Positions 27,785 through 36,385 of a DNA stretch of 64,000 bases are shown piece after piece. Made by a program: the position numbers and the translations under genes. The notes under the pieces are model-generated. The model was not told the DNA's origin. It saw nothing but the letters and a program-made list of their open reading frames with translations, and made no database searches. How positions within the stretch are numbered: position 1 is the first letter of the stretch; every line of letters starts with the position of its first letter. The stretch covers positions 62,001 to 126,000 of the forward strand of contig NZ_JAHQCW010000007.1 in assembly GCF_019042275.1 (NCBI RefSeq), given 5' to 3'. Source of the DNA: Diplocloster agilis. Its GTDB lineage: Bacteria; Bacillota; Clostridia; Lachnospirales; Lachnospiraceae.

Positions 27785-28525
27785 TCAAGCTAAATATTCT
27801 GTCAGTATCTCCTGGATCACTTCCTCCTCCTGCGCTGCCTGCATCCCTTTCTGCATTTCTTCCTGTCTCTTGCTGCTTCCGGCTGCGATCTGTTCCAGGC
27901 TCCGTTTCATACTGGCGATCTCTGTCTCCACATTCGGATCCATTACCAGCATATTATCATCCGCCATTTCTTCTTCCATGCCGGCCGCCGCTTTTTTCTC
28001 CATATATTGATGCGCCAGGCGATTCGCCATGTAGTTCTCTAAGTATTCACAAACGTTCATATGTACCATATTTTTCTTATACTCCACATCCAATAAGCCG
28101 CTTACCGCTCCGACAGCCAGTATTCCGCCGCCGCCCATAATCAAATATGTGGTTATATTTTGGGTTGGATAGCCATAATAATAACATAGGAATGCGCCCG
28201 TGCATCCAAGGATCAGACAAAGACGCATTGCATTGCCCGGAAGACGTTCTAAGCGATGCAGACGGATGCCCAGGAAGCGGACTTTTGATAACTGCTTGTC
28301 CACAAACAATCCAATATTATTGACTCCCAGATTCAGTTTATAACAGCTTTCAAATTTCATTTTCATTTTTTTCATCAGTTTGTTGCGTGTCTCCGGTATT
28401 TTACCGGTCACCCTCGCATAATGGGCATAACCCAGATGTGCTAATAATTTCCCCAGAATACCTAAGGCACATACCCCCCATATACAGTAGGTGATAATTC
28501 CCCTGCTAATAATTTCCTTCCACAT
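27785..28525 (-). CDS. Uncharacterised membrane protein
   Basis: A 246-residue protein not assigned to a family. Hydrophobic spans lie at about residues 8-30, 100-120 and 123-145, and the C-terminal 80 residues are charged and helical (EKKAAAGMEEEMADDN). It sits upstream of pgi on the same strand with a 72-bp gap. The 290-bp stretch from 28526 to 28818 holds only the promoter of the next gene and no convincing gene. Confidence 0.65.
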   Translation of the reverse strand: MWKEIISRGIITYCIWGVCALGILGKLLAHLGYAHYARVTGKIPETRNKLMKKMKMKFESCYKLNLGVNNIGLFVDKQLSKVRFLGIRLHRLERLPGNAMRLCLILGCTGAFLCYYYGYPTQNITTYLIMGGGGILAVGAVSGLLDVEYKKNMVHMNVCEYLENYMANRLAHQYMEKKAAAGMEEEMADDNMLVMDPNVETEIASMKRSLEQIAAGSSKRQEEMQKGMQAAQEEEVIQEILTEYLA

Positions 28526-28772
28526 AAATTATTCAATCCCCTTTCGAAAAATAATTTCCAGATTTTTACAATTCATTATACCGAATGCGGATGGATTTGA
28601 AAAGATGTCTGGAAGGAAAATCGTTTTACAATCTTAGACAGAAATACAGCTCCCTCAGCCCGTTTTGACAGCCGGGGAGGCCATTCGACATAAACTCTCC
28701 GATTTGTATACCCCTGGTAACAAAAATCGCTCCCGGCAAAGTCCCTGATCCGGTTTTCGGGCTGGATTAATT

Positions 28773-28801
28773 TTAATTTTTTTGCTATACTTTTACTGAT
28801 C
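28773..28801 (+). promoter_or_regulatory. Probable promoter for the TSCPD gene
   Basis: TGGATT (28773-28778), 17 bp, TATACT (28796-28801), 17 bp before the ATG and overlapping no gene. GGAGG lies between. Confidence 0.55.
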
Positions 28802-28818
28802 ATAAAGGAGGAATAAAT

Positions 28819-29061
28819 ATGACATATAAAACAAGAGGCGTTTGTTCTCAGGAAATCCACCTGGAGTTAGATAATGATATTATAAAATCTGTGGAATTTA
28901 TCGGCGGATGTTCCGGAAATACGCAGGGAGTGGCCCGGCTGGTAACCGGAATGAAGGCGCAGGACGCGATTGCCAAAATGGAAGGTATCAAGTGCGGTTT
29001 TAAAAATACATCCTGTCCGGATCAGTTGGCCCAGGCTCTGAAAACAGCAATGAATCAATAA
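28819..29061 (+). CDS. TSCPD-domain protein
   Basis: An 80-residue protein with the motif [15 protein letters not shown] that names the TSCPD family, plus [10 protein letters not shown] related domain occurs in class II ribonucleotide reductases, but the function of the free-standing form is unknown. Conserved cysteines (in GVCSQE, GGCSGN, IKCGF and TSCPD) suggest metal or redox chemistry. It lies 37 bp ahead of murG on the same strand. Confidence 0.85.
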   Translation: MTYKTRGVCSQEIHLELDNDIIKSVEFIGGCSGNTQGVARLVTGMKAQDAIAKMEGIKCGFKNTSCPDQLAQALKTAMNQ

Positions 29062-29098
29062 TTGGAAAAACGAAACGAAAGGATACATGGAGGTTCTT

Positions 29099-30187
29099 AT
29101 GAAACGGATAGTCCTCACCGGAGGCGGAACAGCCGGGCATGTCACTCCGAATATTGCCCTGCTGCCCAAACTGAAGGAATTAAATTATGACATACATTAT
29201 ATCGGTTCCTACGAAGGTATTGAGCGTAAGTTAATCGAAGAATTTCAAATACCTTATTATGGGATTTCGTCTGGAAAGCTGCGGAGATATTTTGATCCTA
29301 AGAACTTCACCGATCCCTTTAAGGTCGTAAAAGGTTTTTCACAGGCCAGGAAATTGATGAAAAAGCTGAAGCCGGACGTGGTGTTTTCCAAAGGCGGCTT
29401 TGTATCCGTACCTGTTGTTTTGGCCGCAGGCCGCAGCAAAATCCCGGTGATTATTCATGAATCTGATATGACTCCAGGCCTGGCTAATAAATTGTGTATT
29501 CCAGCGTCTTATAAAGTATGCTGTAATTTCCCTGAAACTCTTCATTATCTGCCGGAAGAAAAAGCTGTGCTTACAGGTTCTCCTATACGGCAGGAATTGC
29601 TGAACGGGAACAAGCTGGAGGCACTGAAATTCTGCAATTTCACCGCAAACAAACCGGTAATCCTGATCATCGGCGGAAGCCTCGGCTCTACCATCGTAAA
29701 CGATGCCATCCGCCTGATCCTTCCTGAACTGCTTCAGAAGTACCAGGTGATTCACCTGTGCGGAAAGGGCAAGATCGATCCGGCCCTTACCGGTACCAAT
29801 GGTTATATTCAATTTGAATATATTAAAAAAGAATTGAGCGATCTTTTCGCTCTGGCCGATATCGTAATCTCCCGTGCCGGCGCAAATGCCATCTGTGAAC
29901 TGCTGGCACTGCACAAACCGAATCTATTAATTCCGCTTTCCGCCAATGCAAGCCGCGGGGATCAAATTTTGAATGCCCGTTCTCTGGAACGTCAGGGCTT
30001 CAGCCTTGTATTGGAGGAAGAAGCCCTGACCGACCGGAAGCTTTTGGAATCGATTAACAAATTATATGAAGACCGTTATATCTTTATGGACGCCATGTCC
30101 AAAAGCGGTCAGACAAATTCCATTGAGCTTATTACGAATTTGATTGAGCAGGCAGTCAAAGAGTCCGGACATAACACGGAGGAGTAA
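29099..30187 (+). CDS. murG: UDP-GlcNAc:lipid I N-acetylglucosaminyltransferase MurG
   Basis: Makes lipid II from lipid I at the inner face of the membrane. A 362-residue GT28 enzyme with N-terminal [14 protein letters not shown], linker GGSLGS, and the donor-binding signature [17 protein letters not shown]. The start at 29099 follows GGAGG by 5 bp; an ATG 12 bp upstream overlaps that site. It is away from the usual division and cell-wall cluster and follows the TSCPD gene. Confidence 0.92.
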   Translation: MKRIVLTGGGTAGHVTPNIALLPKLKELNYDIHYIGSYEGIERKLIEEFQIPYYGISSGKLRRYFDPKNFTDPFKVVKGFSQARKLMKKLKPDVVFSKGGFVSVPVVLAAGRSKIPVIIHESDMTPGLANKLCIPASYKVCCNFPETLHYLPEEKAVLTGSPIRQELLNGNKLEALKFCNFTANKPVILIIGGSLGSTIVNDAIRLILPELLQKYQVIHLCGKGKIDPALTGTNGYIQFEYIKKELSDLFALADIVISRAGANAICELLALHKPNLLIPLSANASRGDQILNARSLERQGFSLVLEEEALTDRKLLESINKLYEDRYIFMDAMSKSGQTNSIELITNLIEQAVKESGHNTEE

Positions 30188-30201
30188 TCCAACGGCTATT
30201 A

Positions 30202-30612
30202 TCAGACACGCAGCTGTTTCACCAGCTCATCCAACTCCTCCGCCGACACCTCTCCCGGCTTCCATGTCAAACCAACCTGATCATCCGGATATCTGGGGAT
30301 CAGATGGATATGGAAATGAAATACTGTCTGACCGGCCAGCGGTCCGTTGTTTTGCACAATGTTGAATCCTTCGCATCCAAGCACCTCTGTCATATGTGCG
30401 GCCATTTTTTTTGCCAGCACAAATGCTTTGGCCGCTATACTCTCATCCAGTTCATAGATGTTGGCATAGTGCTGTTTTGGAAGAATCAACGCATGCCCCC
30501 GCGCCGCAGGCCCCAGGTCGAGAATGACCATAAAATCTTCATCCTCGTAGATGGTTGCCGCCGGAATCTCGTCATTTGCTATTTTGCAGAATATACAGGT
30601 ACTGTCTTTCAT
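30202..30612 (-). CDS. HIT-family nucleotide-binding hydrolase
   Basis: A 136-residue protein with the histidine triad HFHIHLIP and a CIFCKI opening typical of Hint-like purine nucleoside phosphoramidases. Converges on murG with 14 bp between stop codons; no separate terminator was seen there. A GAAGGA site precedes the ATG. Confidence 0.93.
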   Translation of the reverse strand: MKDSTCIFCKIANDEIPAATIYEDEDFMVILDLGPAARGHALILPKQHYANIYELDESIAAKAFVLAKKMAAHMTEVLGCEGFNIVQNNGPLAGQTVFHFHIHLIPRYPDDQVGLTWKPGEVSAEELDELVKQLRV

Positions 30613-30676
30613 TTCAGTTCCTTCTTTCTATGTAAATTTTTAGTATAACCTGTCGATTCATGTCGAATTGTTGTAA

Positions 30677-30705
30677 TTGATATTTCAAAGACCCAATGAT
30701 AAACT
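30677..30705 (+). promoter_or_regulatory. Promoter for the soluble histidine kinase
   Basis: TTGATA (30677-30682), 17 bp, TAAACT (30700-30705), 20 bp before the ATG at 30726. Confidence 0.55.
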
Positions 30706-30725
30706 GAAAGAAACGGGGTGATATT

Positions 30726-31451
30726 ATGTTAAGTAAACAAGATAATGAGAAAATGCTGTCCCTTATGGAAGAAAATCCAGATGCCAGAGAAATCATTCAG
30801 AAACTTCAGGAATGTCATAAAGTTACCCTATCCAAAGTTTCTCATGAGCTTCGAAATTCTCTGACACTCATTAACAGTTCCATGCAGTTTATTCAATCAT
30901 CCCATCCTGAAGTAAAAGACTTTCCCCACTGGTACAGTACCATGGAGGATATTAAAAATCTGATCATACTACTCCAGGATTTATCCGCCATCGGTAACGC
31001 CTCCAAATTAAGGTTAAACACCGTAGATCCTTATGCTTCCGTAAAAGCCATTCTGGAATCAGCCCGTTCCCTGATCGAAAATAATCATATTCAACTGGAG
31101 GCTGATTGTGAAGAAAACCTGCCATGCTTCCAGGGGGACGAAACAAAATTAAGAGAAGCCATATTCAATCTCATCATAAATGCCTGTGACGCTGTCCAGG
31201 AAAACGGCTATATACATATCCGGCTGTATAAGGAAGGATCTTATATAATATTTAAGATAACCGATAATGGCTGCGGCATCGATGAGGCCTCACAGGAATT
31301 GATCTTCGAACCCTTTGTGACTACCAAAAAAGCAGGAACCGGTATTGGACTGCCCCTGGCCGCTGAAATCGTACGCGCTCACGGAGGTATCCTCACACTG
31401 GAATCCGAAGTAGGAAAAGGCTCCATCTTCACCGTTAAAATTCCCTATTGA
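30726..31451 (+). CDS. Soluble histidine kinase
   Basis: A 241-residue protein without membrane spans or a sensor domain: H-box VSHELRNSLTLI, N-box NLIINACDAV, G1 DNGCGID and G2 GTGIGLPLA. The form resembles the catalytic core of sporulation or NtrB-type kinases. No response regulator is adjacent, so its partner is an orphan elsewhere. A hairpin terminator follows at 31491. Confidence 0.9.
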   Translation: MLSKQDNEKMLSLMEENPDAREIIQKLQECHKVTLSKVSHELRNSLTLINSSMQFIQSSHPEVKDFPHWYSTMEDIKNLIILLQDLSAIGNASKLRLNTVDPYASVKAILESARSLIENNHIQLEADCEENLPCFQGDETKLREAIFNLIINACDAVQENGYIHIRLYKEGSYIIFKITDNGCGIDEASQELIFEPFVTTKKAGTGIGLPLAAEIVRAHGGILTLESEVGKGSIFTVKIPY

Positions 31452-31490
31452 GTTTCTTTCGTTCTACTTACATTTTATCTTAAAATATCT

Positions 31491-31521
31491 GGTGTTGCAA
31501 TGATAATTGCGGCACCTTTTT
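31491..31521 (+). terminator. Terminator after the soluble histidine kinase
   Basis: GGTGTTGCAAT and ATTGCGGCACC pair (with G-U pairs) and run into TTTTT. A second palindrome, TTATTCCA/TGGAATAA (31520-31552), follows; its loop CGAGGAAAGTGCGCTTA resembles the hairpin loops of the 14.7-kb repeat. Confidence 0.8.
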
Positions 31522-31571
31522 ATTCCACGAGGAAAGTGCGCTTATGGAATAAAAGAAGTTCCCCAAAAGAA

Positions 31572-32684
31572 CTACTCAAAATTGCAGCGTATATGAGCGA
31601 TACTGATTTCATCGCCCCGTCTTATTTCCGTCTTCTCATTGGATCCCAGTTGTACTCCATTCAGGTAAGTGCCATTGGTAGAGTTCAGATCAGTAAGGTA
31701 ATACTTTCCCTCCTCCATATGAATTCTGGCATGGATACGGCTGACTTTGGGGTCGTTGAGTAAAACGTCCGCATATTCGGGAAGCTTGCCTATGGTCCAC
31801 CCCTCTCCTTCCTTTAATTGCTGTTCGTAAATACCGTAGCGGCCGCAGTCCAGCCTGTGAATCATAGAGTCCTCTTCATAAAATAGAAGCTTTGTGCTGC
31901 CATACTCCGTTTCTTCCGCTACCTCTGCTGCCGGAATCTCCTCATCCTGTATACTCTCATAACCCTTTTCCTCTACATCCATATAGGTTTCCCTGCGTCT
32001 TCGATCCCACAGCCGGGAAAAAAAACCTTCTTTTCTGTCTGAAGCCTCCGCCTGCGCTTCTCTCTCAACCGGTTCCTCCCTCACAGGCCGCTCATCTCTG
32101 TCATAAACAGGAATATAACCGGTCTGGTTATCCTGGAATAATTCCAGAATTTCCTCCATATTATAATTTTCTTCCGTCGTTTTTTTGTACACCTCATATC
32201 CGACGATCACTCCCCGCTCATCCTGATGATCCAGTTTCGCCAACATATATTCCGCCAGTTGGTGAAATCCTCGTACTGCCTCGCACTCGAATCCGGGCAG
32301 ATAGCAGAAAAAGAATTCCTTTGTCTCCACGTCCATATAAATATATTCCGGCCATAAAACCAGCCGGCTGGTATCCAGCAGATAATCTTCCGTTTCATCA
32401 AGTGTCTTCATCAAGTCCCGGCAGAGATGATACATATCTTCAAACCCTAACGCTTTCTTATCATAAATCCCGGCCATAGGCTGTTTGGAACTTATTTCGT
32501 AATAAAACTGATTCTTTCCGTTTAAATTTCTCATCTGGCATTCCAGCAGGCCTTTCAGATGATTTTCCTCCAGCATGCGGATTTCATAACTATCCTCGCA
32601 TCCGGTATCATAATTATCCAATATCAGATAATTATGATTCAAATCCCTCCTGTATTCTCCGTGTATCTGTTCCATTTGTTTCAT
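31572..32684 (-). CDS. FHA-domain protein, end of the Tad operon
   Basis: A 370-residue protein with an uncharacterised N-terminal half, an acidic linker and a C-terminal FHA domain that reads phosphothreonine (GKLPEYADVLLNDPKVSRIH, then LNSTNGTYLNG). It resembles the DUF6382-FHA proteins that accompany clostridial Tad loci. The start at 32684 lies inside the end of the tadE-like gene (53-bp overlap). It may connect pilus assembly to Ser/Thr phosphorylation. Confidence 0.8.
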   Translation of the reverse strand: MKQMEQIHGEYRRDLNHNYLILDNYDTGCEDSYEIRMLEENHLKGLLECQMRNLNGKNQFYYEISSKQPMAGIYDKKALGFEDMYHLCRDLMKTLDETEDYLLDTSRLVLWPEYIYMDVETKEFFFCYLPGFECEAVRGFHQLAEYMLAKLDHQDERGVIVGYEVYKKTTEENYNMEEILELFQDNQTGYIPVYDRDERPVREEPVEREAQAEASDRKEGFFSRLWDRRRRETYMDVEEKGYESIQDEEIPAAEVAEETEYGSTKLLFYEEDSMIHRLDCGRYGIYEQQLKEGEGWTIGKLPEYADVLLNDPKVSRIHARIHMEEGKYYLTDLNSTNGTYLNGVQLGSNEKTEIRRGDEISIAHIRCNFE

Positions 32685-33171
32685 GCACCATCCCTTCCAA
32701 TTTTCTGATGTTTCTGATCCATCCGGCCGGTTTTCTAACCTGGGCCGTCCTTTCCACAGACACGATACCATCCTTCCCCCCAATGATTCCTGACACAAAC
32801 GGAAGCCCCGGTATTACAAATTTTCCGCAAAAAGTAACCTTCGCCTCCTTCTCCGTCACCTGCAGATCCATATCCACTAATCGTACGCAGAGTGTCCGTC
32901 CATCCAGCTGCGCATTCGCTTTCTCATACAGTTCCCTCTCTATCTCCTGGGCATCATTGTACGATACCGCCAGGCTGCCTTCCAACGCAAGCTTCCAGGC
33001 CAAATTATCCAGCACGGCCAGATCGGACAGGTAAAATGCCAGATAGAGCATCAACACCAGAATTCCCAAAATTATAGGGAACAGAACAGCGGCCTCGACT
33101 GTATAACTGCCTTTCCATGATTTGTTAAGCTTATATTTTATATTCTGACCTGATATTTTCATGAAATTCAT
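32632..33171 (-). CDS. TadE-like pseudopilin
   Basis: A 179-residue protein with the prepilin-like segment GSYTVEAAVLFPIILGIL at about residues 21-38 followed by a hydrophobic helix and an extracytoplasmic domain. TadE/TadF proteins are minor pseudopilins processed by the prepilin peptidase and needed for Flp pilus assembly. The A24 peptidase gene lies upstream. A 15-bp tandem repeat sits in the leader between them. No strong ribosome site is visible. Confidence 0.85.
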   Translation of the reverse strand: MNFMKISGQNIKYKLNKSWKGSYTVEAAVLFPIILGILVLMLYLAFYLSDLAVLDNLAWKLALEGSLAVSYNDAQEIERELYEKANAQLDGRTLCVRLVDMDLQVTEKEAKVTFCGKFVIPGLPFVSGIIGGKDGIVSVERTAQVRKPAGWIRNIRKLEGMVHETNGTDTRRIQEGFES

Positions 33172-33199
33172 ATCCGTTACAACCTTCCATATTTGCTGC

Positions 33200-33258
33200 T
33201 TCCATGCCTGTTCCTTCTATGCCTGTTCCTTCTATGCCTGTTCCTTCCACACCTGCCC
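33200..33258. repeat. 15-bp tandem repeat before tadE
   Basis: Three near-perfect copies of TTCYATGCCTGTTCC and a degenerate fourth, between the A24 peptidase stop and the tadE-like start. On the coding strand each copy carries an AGAAGGAACAGGCAT block. Confidence 0.85.
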
Positions 33259-33271
33259 TTTTCCTTTCCGT

Positions 33272-33694
33272 TCAGCCTCCAAGAAAAAGTATGCTGCAAT
33301 ACCCCAGCATCAAAAAGGGGATAAAGGGAACCGCTTGATTTCGTTTAGCTTTCTTGGTAAGGAGAAGTATGCCGGAAAATAAAGCAGATAAGATAAACCC
33401 CATCATACAGAGCTGCAGATTTTTCCAGAATCCCAGATAGATTCCGGTTACAATAAGTGCGATACCATCTCCAATTCCGATTGCTTCTTCTGTGACAAAG
33501 GCCAGCAGTATGATGCCGCCGCCCACCAGTACACCGCTCAGCATATCCCCGAAGCTTTGTTCAAAGATAAAATGCCACGCCACCCCAATCATCCCAAAAG
33601 CGGCCGATATCCACAGGGAAACTTCTCTTTTAAACAAATCTAAAAGTGTACAGATCCCCAAATAACCGCCTACCCAAATTTCAACATGCCCCAT
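33272..33694 (-). CDS. A24-family prepilin peptidase (TadV-like)
   Basis: A 140-residue polytopic membrane aspartyl protease. The two catalytic aspartates fit TLLDLFKR near residue 19 and the GxGD motif in AIGIGDGIAL near residue 75. It would cleave and possibly methylate Flp and TadE prepilins. A GGAGG site lies 6 bp before the ATG. Confidence 0.88.
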   Translation of the reverse strand: MGHVEIWVGGYLGICTLLDLFKREVSLWISAAFGMIGVAWHFIFEQSFGDMLSGVLVGGGIILLAFVTEEAIGIGDGIALIVTGIYLGFWKNLQLCMMGFILSALFSGILLLTKKAKRNQAVPFIPFLMLGYCSILFLGG

Positions 33695-33738
33695 CGATAT
33701 CCTCCTTTTTTAGCTCCCTATTCATCATCCCTTTTCAC

Positions 33739-33806
33739 CGTCCCTATCCGCGCAGGCATCCCCAGCCACCCTCCTCTTTCATCGTCCCTATCCGCGCAGA
33801 CATCCC
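33739..33806. repeat. Pair of 24-bp direct repeats
   Basis: CGTCCCTATCCGCGCAGRCA plus TCCC occurs at 33739-33762 and 33783-33806 with one difference, in the non-coding gap between two Tad genes. Confidence 0.8.
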
Positions 33807-33841
33807 TGGCCGGCTTCTATATCATTCATCCCCGTTTCTTT

Positions 33842-34687
33842 CTATCCGCCGCATCTGGAACAAGGCCGGTAATCCGCAGCCTGGGAAATCGGAATCGCCA
33901 GCACCCCTCTCTTTAATCCGCTGCATTCCGATGTCGTGTGATAACAATCCCCTGTGTTGGTTATAAAGATACGTCCCGCCAGTATAGGTTTACCGCCGCA
34001 TTTTTCACAGGCGCTGAATTTCTGACCTTCCTCATTCCGCAGGCTGGATAAATTCTGATAATCCGCAGACCGGACCGTCAGATCAATATGGCTGCATTCC
34101 GACGTCTTATGGTAAACCGTCCCATGCTCCGTAACGTATACGATCTGTTCCTCTTCCTTCCCATATGCGTCAGGCTCATAACCGGTCCATCCCCGTGTGC
34201 AGGCTCTTTGCACCACCGGAATTCCGGGCAGGCCTATCACATTATACGGAAGTTTTAGTGTGTAGCTGACGACTAAATCCACCCGATCCGCGTCATCCAG
34301 CGTATCCGATAAAAGGCAGCTGATACCTGCGGCCCCGCCTTTAATCATGGAAAAATCCTGTTCTGACTTACTCAGATAATCTTTTATCTTGCCATAGGCA
34401 TATATCTGTGTCAGATCTCCTTTGTAAGCATATTGGGACATGTGCAGACTGGTCTGCACCGCCGCGTCCTGAATTTGTCTTTGGATTCTTAGCGCTTCCG
34501 TAAAATACATCATACTCAGCAGGACAAACAATACAAATGGCAGGATCACCGCGGCCTCTACGGTCATACTCCCCCGCGCAGAGGTGCACAGCGATGCCCT
34601 TAACCGATGTAGGATTTCCGGCGCTCCCATAAAGAGCGCCTGTCGCGATTGGAGATATCTTTTCCTATTCTGACGGGCAAAGGGCAT
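33842..34687 (-). CDS. TadE-like protein with duplicated Cys-rich C-terminal motif
   Basis: A 281-residue protein. GSMTVEAAVILPFVLFVLL at about residues 39-57 is a TadE-type prepilin segment. The C-terminal third has two related units, GTVYHKTSECSHIDL...SACEKCGG and GDCYHTTSECSGLKRG...PCSRCGG, each offering a His and three Cys, which looks like a pair of small metal-binding modules. A strong AGGAGGTG site precedes the ATG, but site and start codon lie in one arm of a perfect 21-bp inverted repeat. Confidence 0.8.
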   Translation of the reverse strand: MPFARQNRKRYLQSRQALFMGAPEILHRLRASLCTSARGSMTVEAAVILPFVLFVLLSMMYFTEALRIQRQIQDAAVQTSLHMSQYAYKGDLTQIYAYGKIKDYLSKSEQDFSMIKGGAAGISCLLSDTLDDADRVDLVVSYTLKLPYNVIGLPGIPVVQRACTRGWTGYEPDAYGKEEEQIVYVTEHGTVYHKTSECSHIDLTVRSADYQNLSSLRNEEGQKFSACEKCGGKPILAGRIFITNTGDCYHTTSECSGLKRGVLAIPISQAADYRPCSRCGG

Positions 34688-34700
34688 CGCTGTGCACCTC
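34580..34700. repeat. 21-bp perfect inverted repeat over the tadE-like start
   Basis: The plus-strand sequence 34581-34601 (begins GAGGTGCACAGC, ends GATGCCCTT) is the exact reverse complement of 34680-34700. One arm contains the ribosome site and ATG of the gene starting at 34687; the other encodes RASLCTS about 30 codons in. The spacer is 78 bp. In mRNA the pair would form a very stable stem hiding the start. Confidence 0.9.
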
Positions 34701-34702
34701 CT

Positions 34703-36202
34703 TTACATGCCATACCCATAAGTACGGTCTATCGTAATATAATTCCGTTCCTGTCCTTTTCCCGGTATCCCAAAATACAGGAAAATCCGTGGAGCTGAAA
34801 ATTTCAAATGGATTCTCATAGATTCTACGCAGTTGTCGATCCGGAAATCCGGGCAGCCTTCCAAAAGACGAATCCGGTTTTCGATCAGATCCAGTGTCCG
34901 CATCGTTTTCTTTTCCCGTTTCTGGGCCAGCAATAACAACCGAAGATAATCCTGGTAAGTAATCCCCTGGTCACTTTCCTGGTTCCAGGTAGCCGCAGTT
35001 TTCATCAGCGGAACCTTTTTTCCCTCCAGCAGGAACCGGACATCCTTCGTACTTTCCTGAAACGCCCAGGTCATCAGTATTCCGATTTTAGCCGCCTCAA
35101 TCAGCGGAGGAAAACCGGTAATTCCCGCCAGAGCGGATGCCAGCGCATATGCCTCCTCCTGCTTCTGCACATCCTTTTGCAGGTATAAAAAGTTCAGCGC
35201 TTCCCGGATGACCAGTAACCGGTTCACTACATATTCCAGATTCTGAATATCGCTTTCTTTCCCCGCAAGTACATATTCCACCGCATAATTCAGACAGTCT
35301 TCCTCACCTCCGTCCGTATAATCAGGGAGCTTTTCCAGAAGATATTCACTGAAAATAATATCCGTAAGAATATTGGCCTCCGGGTCAGTTCCGCCCCCGC
35401 CTTTTCTTAATTTTCTGTGCGAAGGGAACTGCTGCATATCCGCCCTGCTGCGCGACACTTCATTGGGATCTGCCAGAACGATCTGCAGGGGGCTTAACAT
35501 CCGAAGCTCCTCCACCGCTTGGACCGGATTTTCCGGTATATCGCTTTGGATTTCGCCGTCCTCTGCAACCGGCTCCTTGTCCCCAGATGCAGCCTTTTCC
35601 TGTTCCTCCGCCGCCTTCTTCCAGTCATCCGCCTGTTTTTTCTGTGCGTCCGCGTAATCTTCTTCTATCCCGCCCAGGTTCTGGGATTGTGTCCAATCCG
35701 TTATGCGGGAAAGGATGTCGGCGAAAAGAGCTAATCCCGAAGTTCCTTTTTTATATTCCACACACTGCCGGTAAAAGCCGGCCCCGCCAGCGTCTGTCGC
35801 CAGTACAAATTCTCCGCATCCTGTCTCTTCAAGCCTAAGCCTCCACATGTCCGCACTCCTCAGAAAGGGCCTGCCTGCGGCAGGCTCCAGATTCCAGCTT
35901 ATGGCTGACTGGAGCCGCTGCAATATCCGGCTCTCTGAAAACTCTTTTCCGCCGTAACCGCCGTCCAGATAAAACACATCGTATTTTTCCAGCAGTTCCC
36001 GATGATATTCGGCAAATATGGAATCCATCCCCATAAGGCTCATATCCATGGCATAGGCATCCAGCAGGGTCGTTCTGGCCAATTCTGTAACCGTGCCTAA
36101 GAGGCTCATGATCAATACCAGAATCAGACTGAAAAAAACTGTGATCTGGCCGCTTAAATAACCTCTTTCAGACGGTACTGCTCTGTCTGACAATTTTTTC
36201 AA
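34703..36202 (-). CDS. DUF5702-type Tad-locus membrane protein
   Basis: About 499 residues with one N-terminal membrane segment (ITVFFSLILVLIMSLLGTVTELA) and a large extracytoplasmic part, including an acidic region and repeated hydrophobic helices. The type matches the DUF5702 proteins found beside TadE genes in Clostridia; its role in the pilus is unknown. The TTG at 36202 is chosen because an AGGTGAT site lies 4-6 bp upstream; a GTG at 36211 lies within that site. The gene overlaps the end of flp by 35 bp. Confidence 0.75.
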   Translation of the reverse strand: MKKLSDRAVPSERGYLSGQITVFFSLILVLIMSLLGTVTELARTTLLDAYAMDMSLMGMDSIFAEYHRELLEKYDVFYLDGGYGGKEFSESRILQRLQSAISWNLEPAAGRPFLRSADMWRLRLEETGCGEFVLATDAGGAGFYRQCVEYKKGTSGLALFADILSRITDWTQSQNLGGIEEDYADAQKKQADDWKKAAEEQEKAASGDKEPVAEDGEIQSDIPENPVQAVEELRMLSPLQIVLADPNEVSRSRADMQQFPSHRKLRKGGGGTDPEANILTDIIFSEYLLEKLPDYTDGGEEDCLNYAVEYVLAGKESDIQNLEYVVNRLLVIREALNFLYLQKDVQKQEEAYALASALAGITGFPPLIEAAKIGILMTWAFQESTKDVRFLLEGKKVPLMKTAATWNQESDQGITYQDYLRLLLLAQKREKKTMRTLDLIENRIRLLEGCPDFRIDNCVESMRIHLKFSAPRIFLYFGIPGKGQERNYITIDRTYGYGM

Positions 36203-36335
36203 ACAGATCACCTACCAGTGATGTCAGCTGGTCTTTAAAAATAAAGATGAGTCCCAGCAAAACCAATAATATAAGTATGATTTCCACCGTTCCAATCCCC
36301 TTCTGATTATCTATCCATTTTTTCCATAAATTCAT
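36168..36335 (-). CDS. Flp-type major pilin
   Basis: A 55-residue pilin: short basic leader MNLWKKWIDNQKG, then GTVEIILILLVLLGLIFIF with the conserved Glu five residues into the mature form, and a charged tail. This is the Flp1-type IVb pilin of Gram-positive Tad systems. AAGGAG lies 7 bp before the ATG. It sits between tadC and the DUF5702 gene, overlapping the latter. Confidence 0.88.
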   Translation of the reverse strand: MNLWKKWIDNQKGIGTVEIILILLVLLGLIFIFKDQLTSLVGDLFEKIVRQSSTV

Positions 36336-36385
36336 ATATTTCTCCTTTCTTTATGACATTCATTTGGATATCTTTTCATTTCCCT

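Noticed and set aside
28576-28860. 94-codon minus-strand frame.
   Set aside because: It overlaps the start of the TSCPD gene, has no ribosome site and no protein-like pattern.
36168-36335. Possible frameshift in the flp pilin near 36235.
   Set aside because: Checking the run of A bases against the neighbouring reading frame shows five T bases on the coding strand and an intact 55-codon gene.
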